Shown here: positions 26,989 to 37,300 of the stretch, in pieces
How positions within the stretch are numbered: the stretch's first letter is position 1
Layout of the letters: each line of letters opens with the position of its first letter
DNA from: Silvimonas iriomotensis
Lineage (GTDB): Bacteria; Pseudomonadota; Gammaproteobacteria; Burkholderiales; Chitinibacteraceae
DNA: 64,000 nucleotides
Direction of reading: 5' to 3'
NCBI RefSeq assembly: GCF_014645535.1
Contig: NZ_BMLX01000001.1
Span: forward strand, 303,169 to 367,168
Notes under the pieces: generated by a model
What the model was told of the DNA's origin: nothing
What the model saw: only the letters and a program-made list of their open reading frames with translations
Database searches by the model: none
Translations under genes and position numbers: made by a program

Positions 26989-29217
26989 ATGAAACCTCGT
27001 TTTCGCCCCCTGTTGATCGCCTGTTTGCTCGCCAGCCAGTTGTTGCAGGCTGCTGATAATACAAATTCGGTCACGCTCAATTTTGTGAATGCCGACCTTG
27101 AATCCACCATCAAGGCCGTGGGTTTGATCACTGGCAAGAATTTCGTGATTGATCCGCGCGTCAAAGGCACGGTCAATATCGTCTCGTCCGAGCCCGTGGC
27201 CAAAGAAGCGGTTTACCCGATCCTGCTGTCCGCGCTGCGTCAGCAGGGGTTTACTGCGCTGGAAGCCAACGGCGTGGTCAAGGTGATGCCAGAGGCGGAC
27301 GCCAAGCAGAACTACAGTGCCACGGTGCAACGCGGCGCCAAGGTGTCTGGCGACCGGATCGTGACCCAGGTGTACCCGTTGCGCTATGAGTCGGCCACGC
27401 AGCTGGTGCCGATCCTGCGTCCGCTGGTCTCGCCCAACAACACGGTGGCGGCTTATCCGGCTGGCAATACGCTGGTGATTACCGATTACGCTGATAACGT
27501 GCGGCGTCTGAACCGCATTATTGAAAGCATTGATCAGCCGGCCCAGTCGGATATTTTCCCGATCCAGTTGAAATATGCCTCCGCCCTGGACGTCGCGCAG
27601 ACGCTGGCGCGCCTGATGCCGGAAATTTCCATGCAGGGCGTCACCCCGACCAATGCGCCGGGTGAGGGTATTCACCGCAGCACCATCGTGCCGGATGTAC
27701 GCAGCAACGCCTTGCTGGTGCGCTCTGAAAACCAGGCCACTGCGCAGCAGATCAAGCGCATTGTTGATACCCTGGATCAGCCCGGTGCCGCTGGCGGCAA
27801 CATCCATGTGGTGTACCTGCGCAATGCAGAAGCCACCAAGCTGGCCGGTACGCTCAAAGGCATTCTGACCGGTCAGGACTCCGGCAACAGCAGCAGTAAC
27901 CAGTCCACCAGCCTGGCCGCCTCTGCCAGCCTGAGCAACAACTCGTCGTCCAGCACCAGCAGCACCAGCAACAGCGGCGGGCTGTCGGGCATGAATGCCA
28001 CCTCGACGACCAATACCAGCAGCAACACCAGCACGCAGCCGACCTCGACCAGTGTGCAAGTGGGCGGTGCCAATGTGCTGATCACGGCCGACCCGATGAC
28101 CAACTCGATGATCATCACGGCGCCGGACAATGTATATAACAACCTGCGTGATGTGATCGACAAGCTCGATGCCCGTCGCGCCCAGGTGTATGTCGAAGCC
28201 ATCATTGCCGAAGTCAACGCCTCCAAGCTCAATGAACTGGGCGTGCAGTGGCAGCTGGGCCTGACCGGTTCCGGCACGTCGGTGGTTGGTTTGTCGGGGC
28301 TGGCGGGCAGTATCGCCACGCTGAACAACCCGATTTCCAGCATCCTGTCGGGGATTTCCAGCGGTACGTTCACCAACGGCGCACCGACCGGCTTTAACCT
28401 GGGTGTGGTCAACAGTTCTGCGACTGCAGGCGTGATCTTGTCGGCGCTGGAAAGCACCGGCGACGCCAATGTATTGTCCACGCCGAACCTGGTCACGCTG
28501 GATAACGAAGAAGCGCGCATTCTGGTCGGCCAGAATATTCCGATCCTGACCGGGCAGACGGCATCGACCGGTTCCAACACCAACCCGTTCAATACCTATA
28601 CCCGCCAGGATATCGGTATCACGCTGGCGGTACGGCCACAGGTCTCTGAAGGTGGCTCGATCACCATGCAGGTGTACCAGGAAGTGTCCAGCATCGACAG
28701 CACGGTGAACACCAATGGCGGCGGTATTGCAACCAAGAAACGCACCATTGATTCCAAGGTGCTGGTCGATAACGGCCAGACCATCGTGCTGGGCGGCTTG
28801 CTGCAAGATTCGTCCACCAACGACCAGAACAAGGTGCCGATCCTGGGTGATATCCCGGTTATTGGCGGCCTGTTCCGCTACCAGACGCGCAACTGGTCCA
28901 AGACCGATTTGATGGTGTTCCTGCGCCCGGTCATCCTGTACGACAGCAAGGATACTGACACCCTCTCGGTCGACCGCTACCAGTATCTGCGCCGCGTGCA
29001 GCAAGAATTCAACATGTCGGACAGCCCGGCGCTGCCCGCGATCCCGAAAGCCGTGTTGCCGGAACTGAAGACCACGCCGACCACGCCGTCCACCTCGCGC
29101 TATGGCGTGCAGGACTTGCGCGGTGCCGGCAAGGCGCCTGAAGTCACCCAGCCGGTTGCCCCGGTCGCCAGCACGCCGGCAGCGGCAGCTGACACCACAC
29201 AAGGCCAGACCAAGTGA
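26989..29217 (+). CDS. gspD: Type II secretion secretin GspD
   Basis: Outer-membrane secretin (742 aa) forming the T2SS exit channel. A Sec signal ending LLQA is followed by N0 (VTLNFVNADLESTIKAVGLITGK), N1-N3 KH-like domains, and the secretin core ending with the GLLQDSSTNDQNKVPILGDIPVIGGLF hallmark. Inside N3 (about residues 298-355) is a Ser/Thr/Asn low-complexity insert of nearly 60 residues, a flexible loop seen in variable form in other GspD. The C-terminal segment may be a pilotin-binding S-domain; no pilotin gene is here. Overlaps gspE by 4 bases. Confidence 0.96.
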   Translation: MKPRFRPLLIACLLASQLLQAADNTNSVTLNFVNADLESTIKAVGLITGKNFVIDPRVKGTVNIVSSEPVAKEAVYPILLSALRQQGFTALEANGVVKVMPEADAKQNYSATVQRGAKVSGDRIVTQVYPLRYESATQLVPILRPLVSPNNTVAAYPAGNTLVITDYADNVRRLNRIIESIDQPAQSDIFPIQLKYASALDVAQTLARLMPEISMQGVTPTNAPGEGIHRSTIVPDVRSNALLVRSENQATAQQIKRIVDTLDQPGAAGGNIHVVYLRNAEATKLAGTLKGILTGQDSGNSSSNQSTSLAASASLSNNSSSSTSSTSNSGGLSGMNATSTTNTSSNTSTQPTSTSVQVGGANVLITADPMTNSMIITAPDNVYNNLRDVIDKLDARRAQVYVEAIIAEVNASKLNELGVQWQLGLTGSGTSVVGLSGLAGSIATLNNPISSILSGISSGTFTNGAPTGFNLGVVNSSATAGVILSALESTGDANVLSTPNLVTLDNEEARILVGQNIPILTGQTASTGSNTNPFNTYTRQDIGITLAVRPQVSEGGSITMQVYQEVSSIDSTVNTNGGGIATKKRTIDSKVLVDNGQTIVLGGLLQDSSTNDQNKVPILGDIPVIGGLFRYQTRNWSKTDLMVFLRPVILYDSKDTDTLSVDRYQYLRRVQQEFNMSDSPALPAIPKAVLPELKTTPTTPSTSRYGVQDLRGAGKAPEVTQPVAPVASTPAAAADTTQGQTK

Positions 29218-30683
29218 GCGCACGGCTGGTTCCTTATCATTACGCCCGCGATTTTGGCGTGGTCGATACCGAGCAACATGAAAGCTCGGTGCATGTGCTG
29301 ATGCGCAAGGGCGCAGATTTGTCTGCGCTGAACGAATTGCGCCGGGTTGCCGGCCGCCCGCTGGATGTCGAACTGCTGGATCAGGACGCCTACGAGGCGC
29401 GCTTGTCCGAGTTGTTCAGCAATGCCGGGAGTGCCTCGGCCAGCGTGGCCGATGACCTGGAAGGCAGTCTGGATCTCTCGCGCCTGGCGCAAGAACTGCC
29501 CGAAATCGAAGACCTGCTGGAAACCGAAGACGACGCGCCGATCATTCGCCTGATCAACGCCTTGCTGACCGAAGCCCTGCGCGAGAACGCGTCTGACTTG
29601 CACCTGGAGCCGTTCGAGACGCGCTCGGTGGTGCGTTTCCGGGTGGATGGCCAGTTGCGTGATGTGCTCGAACCCAAGCGTGCGCTGCATGCGGCGCTGG
29701 TGTCGCGGATCAAGGTCATGGCGGGGCTGGATATTGCTGAAAAGCGGCTGCCGCAAGATGGCCGTATCACGCTGCGCGTTGCCGGACGCCCGGTTGACGT
29801 GCGGGTCTCGACGCTGCCGACAGGGCATGGCGAACGTGCCGTGTTGCGTTTGCTGGATAAATCCGCCGGCCGCCTGAACCTGGAAAAACTGGGTATGGGC
29901 GGCAATACGCTGGTGCAATTGCAAGCCATGCTCAACGAGCCGCACGGCATTGTGCTGGTGACTGGCCCCACGGGTTCGGGCAAGACCACCACGCTGTATG
30001 CCGCGCTCTCGCGCATGGATTCCAAAACCAGCAACATCATGACCGTCGAAGACCCGATCGAATACGATCTGGACGGCGTGGGGCAGACGCAGATCAACCC
30101 GCGTATCGACATGAGTTTTGCCCGCGCCCTGCGCGCCATTTTGCGGCAAGACCCGGACGTGATCATGATTGGTGAAATCCGTGACCTGGAAACCGCGCAG
30201 ATTGCGGTGCAGGCCTCGCTCACCGGCCACCTGGTGCTGGCCACGCTGCACACCAACGATGCGGTCAGCGCGGTGACGCGGCTGACGGATATGGGTATTG
30301 AACCCTTCTTGCTGGCTTCCAGTTTGCTGGGCGTGCTGGCCCAGCGGCTGGCGCGCAAATTGTGCCCGTCGTGCCGCCAGCCAGGTGAGGTACAGCCGGA
30401 CGAACTGCCCGCATTTGAAGGCCTGGGCGCGCCGGTGCTTTACCGCGCCGTGGGGTGCGAGCAGTGTGGCGGTTCCGGTTATCGGGGCCGTACCGGTCTG
30501 TATGAACTCTTCAAGATTGATGAGACCGTCCGCAGCATGATTCACGCCCGCGTGCCGGAACAAGAGTTGAAAGACTACGCGCTGGCGCACGGCATGTTCA
30601 CCCTGCGGCAAGATGGTGTCCGCCGCGTGCAGCGAGGTGAAACCGCGCTGGAAGAAGTCTGGCGCGTCACGCGTGAGAGTTGA
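29214..30683 (+). CDS. gspE: Type II secretion ATPase GspE
   Basis: Hexameric cytosolic ATPase powering pseudopilus assembly (489 aa). An N1E-like N-terminal domain, then the ATPase core: Walker A GPTGSGKT, Asp box TVEDPIEYDLDGVGQTQIN, Walker B IMIGEIRDLETA and His box LATLHTNDAVSA. The C-terminal metal-binding module has CPSC and CEQCGGSG pairs, the GspE/PilB tetracysteine zinc site. It starts with GTG overlapping the gspD stop (GTGA). A strong terminator follows, so gspC-D-E is one complete transcription unit. Confidence 0.97.
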   Translation: MSARLVPYHYARDFGVVDTEQHESSVHVLMRKGADLSALNELRRVAGRPLDVELLDQDAYEARLSELFSNAGSASASVADDLEGSLDLSRLAQELPEIEDLLETEDDAPIIRLINALLTEALRENASDLHLEPFETRSVVRFRVDGQLRDVLEPKRALHAALVSRIKVMAGLDIAEKRLPQDGRITLRVAGRPVDVRVSTLPTGHGERAVLRLLDKSAGRLNLEKLGMGGNTLVQLQAMLNEPHGIVLVTGPTGSGKTTTLYAALSRMDSKTSNIMTVEDPIEYDLDGVGQTQINPRIDMSFARALRAILRQDPDVIMIGEIRDLETAQIAVQASLTGHLVLATLHTNDAVSAVTRLTDMGIEPFLLASSLLGVLAQRLARKLCPSCRQPGEVQPDELPAFEGLGAPVLYRAVGCEQCGGSGYRGRTGLYELFKIDETVRSMIHARVPEQELKDYALAHGMFTLRQDGVRRVQRGETALEEVWRVTRES

Positions 30684-30705
30684 TGTGCCATCAGGTTTAA
30701 CACTG

Positions 30706-30729
30706 AAAAGCCCCGCAAGGGGCTTTTTT
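30706..30729 (+). terminator. Intrinsic terminator after gspE
   Basis: AAAAGCCCC-gcaa-GGGGCTTTTT with a T tract, 22 bases after the gspE stop. Confidence 0.93.
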
Positions 30730-30796
30730 ATTTGGACCTTGCCGCTGCTGTTTGCCATGCTGAACGGGTTTGCTTTTCACTGTGGAAACGCACTTC

Positions 30797-31954
30797 ATGC
30801 TCACCACCCTGGCCATTGAAAACTACCGCTCGCTGCGGGACCTGATTTTGCCGCTGGGCCGGCTAACCCTGATTACCGGTGCCAATGGCAGTGGCAAATC
30901 CAGCGTTTATCGCGCTTTGCGTTTGCTGGCGCAGGTGGCACAAGGGCGAGTGATTGCTACTTTGGCGCAAGAGGGCGGGTTCCGCTCCACCTTGTGGGCC
31001 GGGCCGGAAAACCACAGCCGTGGCATGAAAGAAGGCTGGCAGCCGGTGCAGGGAACAGTGCGTTCCGAGCCCTACAATCTGAAGCTGGGGTTTGGCAGTG
31101 AGCAGTTTGGCTATCTGCTCAGGCTGGGCTTGCCGATTCCGGGGTACGGGGCATTTGGCAGTGATCCGCATATCAAGGAAGAAGTAATCTGGGCGGGGCC
31201 GTGGTTGCGGCGTGCCGGGACGCTGGTGGAGCGTGAGAACGCACTCGTCAGGGTGAAAGACGGGCGTGGCTGGCAGGTACTGGCACACAATTTGTCGCCC
31301 TTTGACAGCATGCTGACCGAGCTGGCTGACCCGGCCCAGGCGCCAGAGATGTTCCGGCTGCGCGAGCAAGTGCGGTCCTGGCGGTTTTATGATCATTTCC
31401 GCACGGATGCAGACGCCCCGGCCCGCCAGCCGCAGGTGGGCACGTATACGCCGGTGCTGGCCGATGACGGGCGTGATCTGGCCGCGGCCTTGCAGACCAT
31501 CATGCAGATCGGTGATGCCAGCGCGCTGGCCGAGGCAGTGGATGACGCTTTTCCGGGCTGCACCATCGAGATTGACTGCCAGGGTGCGCGGTTCGAGGTC
31601 ATCATGTGGCAGCCAGGCCTGTTGCGTCCGCTGCGTGCGGCCGAGTTCTCTGATGGCACCTTGCGCTACCTGCTGTGGATTGCCGCTTTGCTCTCGCCAC
31701 GGCCTGCCCAACTGCTGGTGCTGAACGAACCGGAAACCAGCCTGCACCCGGACCTGTTGCCCGCGCTGGGGCGTCTGATCCTGCAGGCGGCAAAACAAGC
31801 GCAGGTGATTGTGGTGTCGCATGCGGGCAGGCTGATCAACACGCTCAGTCAGCAAGAAGACGTGCACACCTGGCAGCTGGAAAAAGAACTCGGCCAGACC
31901 AGTGTGCAAGGTCTGGCTGATCTGGAACGGCCGGCGTGGCATTGGTCCAGCTGA
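30797..31954 (+). CDS. AAA family ATPase (SMC/RecF-like, AAA_21)
   Basis: Stand-alone ATPase of 385 aa. The N-terminus MLTTLAIENYRSLRDLILPLGRLTLITGANGSGKSS carries Walker A; the C-terminal half has the signature-like EFSDGTLRYLLWIAALL, Walker B LLVLNEPETSLHPDLLPAL and the switch VIVVSHAGRLI. This is the architecture of predicted ATPases related to OLD proteins but without the TOPRIM nuclease. Some relatives act in anti-phage defence with a partner; no nuclease or defence gene lies beside it here. ATG 30797 starts the conserved N-terminus; an upstream TTG is unlikely. Function unknown. Confidence 0.82.
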   Translation: MLTTLAIENYRSLRDLILPLGRLTLITGANGSGKSSVYRALRLLAQVAQGRVIATLAQEGGFRSTLWAGPENHSRGMKEGWQPVQGTVRSEPYNLKLGFGSEQFGYLLRLGLPIPGYGAFGSDPHIKEEVIWAGPWLRRAGTLVERENALVRVKDGRGWQVLAHNLSPFDSMLTELADPAQAPEMFRLREQVRSWRFYDHFRTDADAPARQPQVGTYTPVLADDGRDLAAALQTIMQIGDASALAEAVDDAFPGCTIEIDCQGARFEVIMWQPGLLRPLRAAEFSDGTLRYLLWIAALLSPRPAQLLVLNEPETSLHPDLLPALGRLILQAAKQAQVIVVSHAGRLINTLSQQEDVHTWQLEKELGQTSVQGLADLERPAWHWSS

Positions 31955-32117
31955 AGATGGCTGGCGCCTGACAGTGCCCTCTGGCGTGGTCAAGTCTCTG
32001 CCCTGTGGCGGGGTGCGCAGGCAAAGTGCGGCTGGCGCGTCTACCATGAGTCCTGAACCGGCATGCCTATGTCATGGTACGCAGGCATCATGCCCCCTGA
32101 AGCTTCCGGAGAGCACC

Positions 32118-32714
32118 ATGCGACTTTTGATTTCACTGGCCGGTGCGCTGGCCTTGCTGGCTTGCTGGCCGGCCCTGGCTGCCGACACCAGCGCCGCCAG
32201 CCCCGTGGCTGCCCATGTCGAAAAGAAAGGTGAAACCGTCACGCTGGAGAGCGAATTCACCGTACCCGTCTCGCGGGAAATCGCCTGGGAAGTGCTGACC
32301 GATTTTGACCATATGGCCAGTTACGTGCCCAACCTTAGCAGCAGCAAGATTCTGGAGCACACCGACACCACCATGAAGGTCGAACAAAAAGGGGTGGTGC
32401 CGCTCGGGATATTTCATGCGTCTTATGATTCGATCCGGCAAATGGAACTCAAACCCATGACCGAGATCCGTGCGAAGTCGGTCGGCGGGGATTCCGGGCC
32501 GCTGACCAGCATCAGCACCTTGTCCGAAAAGAACGGCCAGACCGTGGTAAGCTACCACGCCGAATGGACGCCGACCTCCAAGCTGGTGGGGAGCCTGGGT
32601 ACCGGCACCGCCCGTGACCAGTTATTGCACCAGTTCACCGCCATGGAGCAGGAAATGCTGCGCCGGGCGCACAAGGGCAAGACAGAGGCCGCATCCGGCA
32701 CCGCTGCCCAATAA
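32118..32714 (+). CDS. Exported SRPBCC (START-like) protein
   Basis: 198 aa with a Sec signal (MRLLISLAGALALLACWPALAA) and a single SRPBCC/cyclase-dehydrase lipid-binding-type domain: SEFTVPVSREIAWEVLTDFDHMASYVPNLSSSKIL, then VSYHAEWTP. The Cys in LLACWP is too poorly placed for a lipobox (no G/A at -1 with small residues at -3), so it is probably soluble periplasmic. SRPBCC domains bind hydrophobic ligands; the ligand is unknown. GGAGAG precedes ATG 32118. It is followed 64 bases later by the ArnD-like gene. Confidence 0.8.
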   Translation: MRLLISLAGALALLACWPALAADTSAASPVAAHVEKKGETVTLESEFTVPVSREIAWEVLTDFDHMASYVPNLSSSKILEHTDTTMKVEQKGVVPLGIFHASYDSIRQMELKPMTEIRAKSVGGDSGPLTSISTLSEKNGQTVVSYHAEWTPTSKLVGSLGTGTARDQLLHQFTAMEQEMLRRAHKGKTEAASGTAAQ

Positions 32715-32778
32715 GGCTGCAGCCCATTCGCATCCGGTTTGAAACCACTCTCACTGTTACCAGAACTGTCCCAGATTT

Positions 32779-33687
32779 ATGCGATTGCTAGCGCTCAAGA
32801 TTGATGTCGATACCTTTCGTGGCACCCGCATTGGTGTCCCGCGCCTTGTCGAAGCCCTGCAGCGGCACAAGGCCAATGCCACGTTCCTGTGGAGCCTTGG
32901 CCCGGATCACACCGGCCGCGCCATCAAGCGCGTATTCCGTCCGGGTTTCATGAAGAAAGTCTCCCGCACTTCTGTGGTAGAGCATTACGGCATCAAGACC
33001 TTGATGTACGGCACCTTGCTGCCGGGCCCGGATATCGGCAAGCGCTGCGCAGAACTGATGCGCAGCGTGGCGGCAGCGGGTTTCGAGAACGGTATTCACA
33101 CCTGGGATCACATCCGCTGGCAAGATGGTGTAGCGGGGGCAGATGCCGAGTGGACGCGCGCAGAACTGAACAAGGCGGCTGAACGCTTCCAGAGCATTTT
33201 TGGCGAGCCGGCCAAAACCCACGGCGCGGCAGGCTGGCAAATGAACGAACACGCCTACCGTTACCAGCAGCACATGGGCCTGACCTATGCGGCGGATACC
33301 CGCGGCACCCACCCGTTCTGGCCGGTTGTGAAGGGCGAACTGGTGCGTTGCGTGCAACTGCCGGGCACGCTGCCGACGCTGGATGAACTTCTGGGTGTGG
33401 ATGGCCTGAACGCCGACAACGTGCATGAACACATCCTGCGCCTGACCGAAGATACCCAGCCCTACGGCCACGTGTTCACGCTGCACGCGGAACTGGAAGG
33501 CATGAAGCTGCTGCCGGTGTTTGAGCGCCTGCTGGCCGGCTGGATCGAACAAGGTTATCAACTGGTGTCCTGCCGCGATCTGTACGAGGCGCTGGACCCG
33601 GCTGCGCTGCCGTACCATCACGTAGAGATGGAAGAAATTCCGGGCCGCAGCGGCGTACTGGCCATGCAGGGCGCGGTGTTTCCCTGA
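32779..33687 (+). CDS. arnD: ArnD-like 4-deoxy-4-formamido-L-arabinose-phosphoundecaprenol deformylase
   Basis: NodB-type polysaccharide deacetylase fold (302 aa). The metal-site opening LKIDVDTFRGTRIGVPRLVEAL and the ENGIHTWDHIRWQD segment with its HxxxxH-like ligands are specific to ArnD, which removes formyl from Ara4FN-undecaprenyl phosphate on the path to lipid A modification and polymyxin resistance. No arnA, B, C, E, F or T gene is nearby, so either the operon is split or this enzyme serves another polyprenyl-linked sugar. It runs to within one base of the convergent thpR gene. Confidence 0.85.
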   Translation: MRLLALKIDVDTFRGTRIGVPRLVEALQRHKANATFLWSLGPDHTGRAIKRVFRPGFMKKVSRTSVVEHYGIKTLMYGTLLPGPDIGKRCAELMRSVAAAGFENGIHTWDHIRWQDGVAGADAEWTRAELNKAAERFQSIFGEPAKTHGAAGWQMNEHAYRYQQHMGLTYAADTRGTHPFWPVVKGELVRCVQLPGTLPTLDELLGVDGLNADNVHEHILRLTEDTQPYGHVFTLHAELEGMKLLPVFERLLAGWIEQGYQLVSCRDLYEALDPAALPYHHVEMEEIPGRSGVLAMQGAVFP

Positions 33688-34227
33688 TCAGGTTTGAGGG
33701 TGTCCGGCGCTGCTGATCACGCGGTGCAGGATGTGATACTCGACCCCGTCCGGGGTGGAGCGCGATTCATACAGACTTAACTGAGACGCCCGCCAGATAA
33801 TGGCGGGCGTTAACGTTTGTGGCGGGCAGGCCACCTTGCGCAACAGCGTAACGTGCGCAGAGAAGCCTTGCGCGTCCACGCTGAAATGATGCTGTTGCAA
33901 GGACTGGTGCAGGCGCGCGGCCAGCCCGTCCAGCATCATGTGCCGTTCGGCCGGCCCGGCCCACGTGACGTTGGCGCGGCTGAAACTGCCCACGCTTGCC
34001 AGTTGCAAGGTCATGGGCATGAAGCCGCACTGGTCAATCAGGCTGGCCAGTTCTTCCACGCGGGCCACCGGCGTCTGGCCCAGAAATGCCAGGGTGAGGT
34101 GCAGATTGGCCTGCGCCACCGGTTTGCCGCCAGCCACGGCATGCAGCCTGTCGCGCACGGCCACCAGTTGCTGGCGTACTGCAGGCGGGGGAGTCAGGCC
34201 GATAAAGAGGCGGGCGGTGGCGGTCAT
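33688..34227 (-). CDS. thpR: RNA 2',3'-cyclic phosphodiesterase ThpR (LigT)
   Basis: 2H phosphoesterase of 179 aa that opens 2',3'-cyclic phosphates of RNA to 2'-phosphates and can ligate tRNA halves in vitro. Both HxT motifs are present, HLTLAFLG and HVTLLRK, at the normal separation. N-terminal RLFIGLTPPPAVRQQL is typical. Downstream of putA in the same direction, after a 77-base gap. Confidence 0.93.
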   Translation of the reverse strand: MTATARLFIGLTPPPAVRQQLVAVRDRLHAVAGGKPVAQANLHLTLAFLGQTPVARVEELASLIDQCGFMPMTLQLASVGSFSRANVTWAGPAERHMMLDGLAARLHQSLQQHHFSVDAQGFSAHVTLLRKVACPPQTLTPAIIWRASQLSLYESRSTPDGVEYHILHRVISSAGHPQT

Positions 34228-34304
34228 GCCGCCAGTGTAGCGGGGAAACCCGCAGCGATGGCCCGCTTGCGCTGACCATCACCACTGGTTTGCTGGCGCG
34301 TTAT

Positions 34305-37300
34305 TTAGCCGATGGTCATCAAACTCGCATTCCCGCCCGCTGCCGCCGTATTCACCGACAGCGCCCGTTCAATCAGCAGACGTTCCAGCGCAAAGGCTTC
34401 ACCACCTGCGGCCAGACCCTGTACGCCGATAATGGGGCCGTTCCGTTCTGCCACCGCCAGGCTCAGCGTGCGCAATTCGTCCGAGTCGCCATGATGCAGC
34501 ACTGCGTCGAACTCCAGCGAGCCCAGGTCCTGCGTCGCCTCAATGAGTTCAACCCGTGCCCGCACCGCCGCCGGCAATTGCGCCACGGTCTCGGCGGTAC
34601 CGGCGCGCTTGATCACGACTGCCATCGCGCCGATACAAAGTACAGTGGCAATCTGGCGCAAGACGTCGTCCGCGCTGGTCACGCATAACACGCGTTCACG
34701 CGGGAGCAGGGCGTAGGTATTGCGCTCGCCGGTCGGGCCCGCCAGCGTCAGCGTGGTACCGGTCATGCTGGCGCTCTGCAGTTTCTGGCACAGCGCGGCC
34801 AGTTCTGGCTGGTGCTGCGCGGCCCACTGCTGCAGGCTGGCAAATGGCTGCAACAGTTGCTCACGCGTGGCGCTGTTCAGTGCCGCCGGCAAACCGGTGG
34901 CCGCGCTGAGCGTCTGGCGCATGGCCTCTTGCGGGCAGACCGACAGCAAGCGGTGCAGATACAGCGGGCCGCCGGCTTTGGGGCCGGTGCCGGACAAACC
35001 TTCGCCACCGAACGGTTGCACGCCGACCACGGCGCCCACCACATTGCGGTTCACGTAAAGGTTGCCCACCTGTGCGCGCGAGACAATATGGGCAATGGTC
35101 TCGTCGATACGGGTGTGGATGCCCATGGTCAGGCCGTAGCCGGTGGCGTTGATCTGATCCAGTAGCTGATCCAGCCCGGCATGATCTGCCGTGCGCTGCC
35201 AGCGCACCACGTGCAGTACGGGGCCGAAGACCTCGCGTTCCAGTTCGGCAATGCTGTCCAGTTCAATCAGCGTCGGTGCGATAAAGGTGCCGTGGCGGCC
35301 GGCCTCGGGTTCGCCCGCCTGATACACCTTGCGGCCCTTGCCGTAGAGCGCGTCGATATGGTTCTGGATGCCGGCCTGGGCTTCGGCATCAATCACCGGG
35401 CCGACGTCAGTGGCAAGGCGATCCGGGTTGCCGACCACCAGTTCCTGCATGCCGCCCTTGAGCATGTCCAGCACGCGATCGGCGATGTCTTCCTGCAGGC
35501 ACAGCACGCGCAGGGCAGAGCAGCGCTGGCCGGCGCTATCAAATGCCGAGGCCAGCACATCGGCCACAACCTGTTCGGTCAGGGCAGATGAATCAACAAT
35601 CATGGCGTTCTGGCCGCCGGTTTCTGCAATCAGCGGAATGGTGGTGCCATGCGCGCTCAGGCGTCCGGCCAGATTGCGCTGCAAAATGCGCGCCACTTGG
35701 GTGGAGCCGGTAAACATCACGCCACGGGTGCGGGCGTCATTTACCAGCGCTGCACCGATGGTTTCGCCGGCGCCCGGCAGCAATTGCACGGCACCGGCCG
35801 GAATACCGGCCTCATGCAGAATCTGCACGGCCTGCGCGGCGATCAGCGGGGTCTGTTCCGCCGGCTTGGCCAGCACGGTATTGCCTGCAGCCAGCGCCGC
35901 GCTGACCTGCCCGGCAAAGATGGCCAGCGGGAAATTCCACGGGCTGATACACACAACCGGGCCGAGCGGGCGATGCGTATCGTTACTGAAGTGGTCACGC
36001 ACCTGGGCGGCGTAATAGCGCAGGAAATCCACAGCCTCGCGGACTTCGGCAATGGCGTTGGGCAAAGACTTGCCGGCCTCGCGCACGATCAGCCCCATCA
36101 AGTGCTGCAGGCGGCTTTCCATCAGATCTGCCGCGCGTTCCAGCAGGGCAGCGCGTTGTGCCGGCGGGGTAGCTTGCCAGATTTGCGCTTCGCGCACGGC
36201 CGCTTGCATGGCCAGTTCGACATCGGCCGGCGTCGCGTCAATCACGTGACCGACCACATCATGGTGATCGGCCGGGTTCAGTACCTCGGCGCCGCCGGTT
36301 GCCGCCGGTGTCACGCCTTCAATCAGCGGTGTGGCGCGCCAGGCTTCATCCGCGCCATGCAGCAAGGCGGCCGACAACGAAGCCAGTCGTTGCTCGTTGG
36401 ATAAATCCAGCCCGGCCGAGTTGGTGCGCGCCGCGCCATACAATTGCGCTGGCAGGCCGATGCGCGGATGCGGCAGACCCAGCGTCCCTTCTTTCAGATG
36501 CATGTCTTCCACAACGGCGACCGGGTCGGCGATCAGTTCATCCAGCGAGATGGTTTCATCGCCAATCCGGTTCACAAACGACGTATTGGCGCCGTTTTCC
36601 AGCAGGCGGCGCACCAGATAAGCCAGCAGCGTTTCATGCGTGCCGACGGGCGCGTAGATACGGCAGGGGCGGTTAAGCTTGCCCTCGGCCAGCTTGCCCA
36701 CCACCTGTTCGTACAGTGGCTCGCCCATGCCGTGCAGGCACTGGAATTCATACTGGCCGGGGTAGTAGTTCTGGCCGGCAAGGTGATAGATCGTCGCCAG
36801 CGTGTGGGCGTTGTGCGTGGCAAATTGCGGGTAAACGGCTTCCGGCACGGCCAGCAATTTGCGGGCGCACGCCAGGTAAGAGACATCGGTATACACCTTG
36901 CGGGTGTAGACCGGATAACCCTCCAGCCCGTCCACCTGGGCGCGCTTGATTTCGCTATCCCAGTACGCGCCCTTCACAAGGCGGATCATCAGGCGGTGGC
37001 GGCTGCGGCGGGCCAGATCAATCAGATAATCCAGCACATACGGGCAGCGCTTCTGATAGGCCTGCACCACAAAACCAATGCCGTTCCAGCCGGCCAGATC
37101 AGGCTCGAAACACAAGCGCTCCAGCAGATCGAGCGAGATCTCCAGGCGGTCGGCTTCTTCGGCATCAATGTTGATGCCGATATCAAACTGGCGCGCCAGC
37201 ACCGCCAGTGACTTCAGGCGCGGGTACAGCTCGCTTTGCACACGGTCGTACTGGGCGCGGCTGTAGCGCGGGTGCAGGGCAGAGAGCTTGATCGAAATCC

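Noticed and set aside
26146-29223. Minus-strand open frame of 1025 codons opposite gspC-gspD
   Set aside because: It mirrors two well-supported T2SS genes; low-complexity His/Arg/Gln-rich translation typical of the antisense of a high-GC gene.
29100-30758. Minus-strand open frame of 552 codons opposite gspE
   Set aside because: Shadow of a clear ATPase gene; no domain and no ribosome site.
30797-31954. Complete anti-phage defence system
   Set aside because: Only a lone ATPase; no nuclease, protease or toxin partner in adjacent genes.
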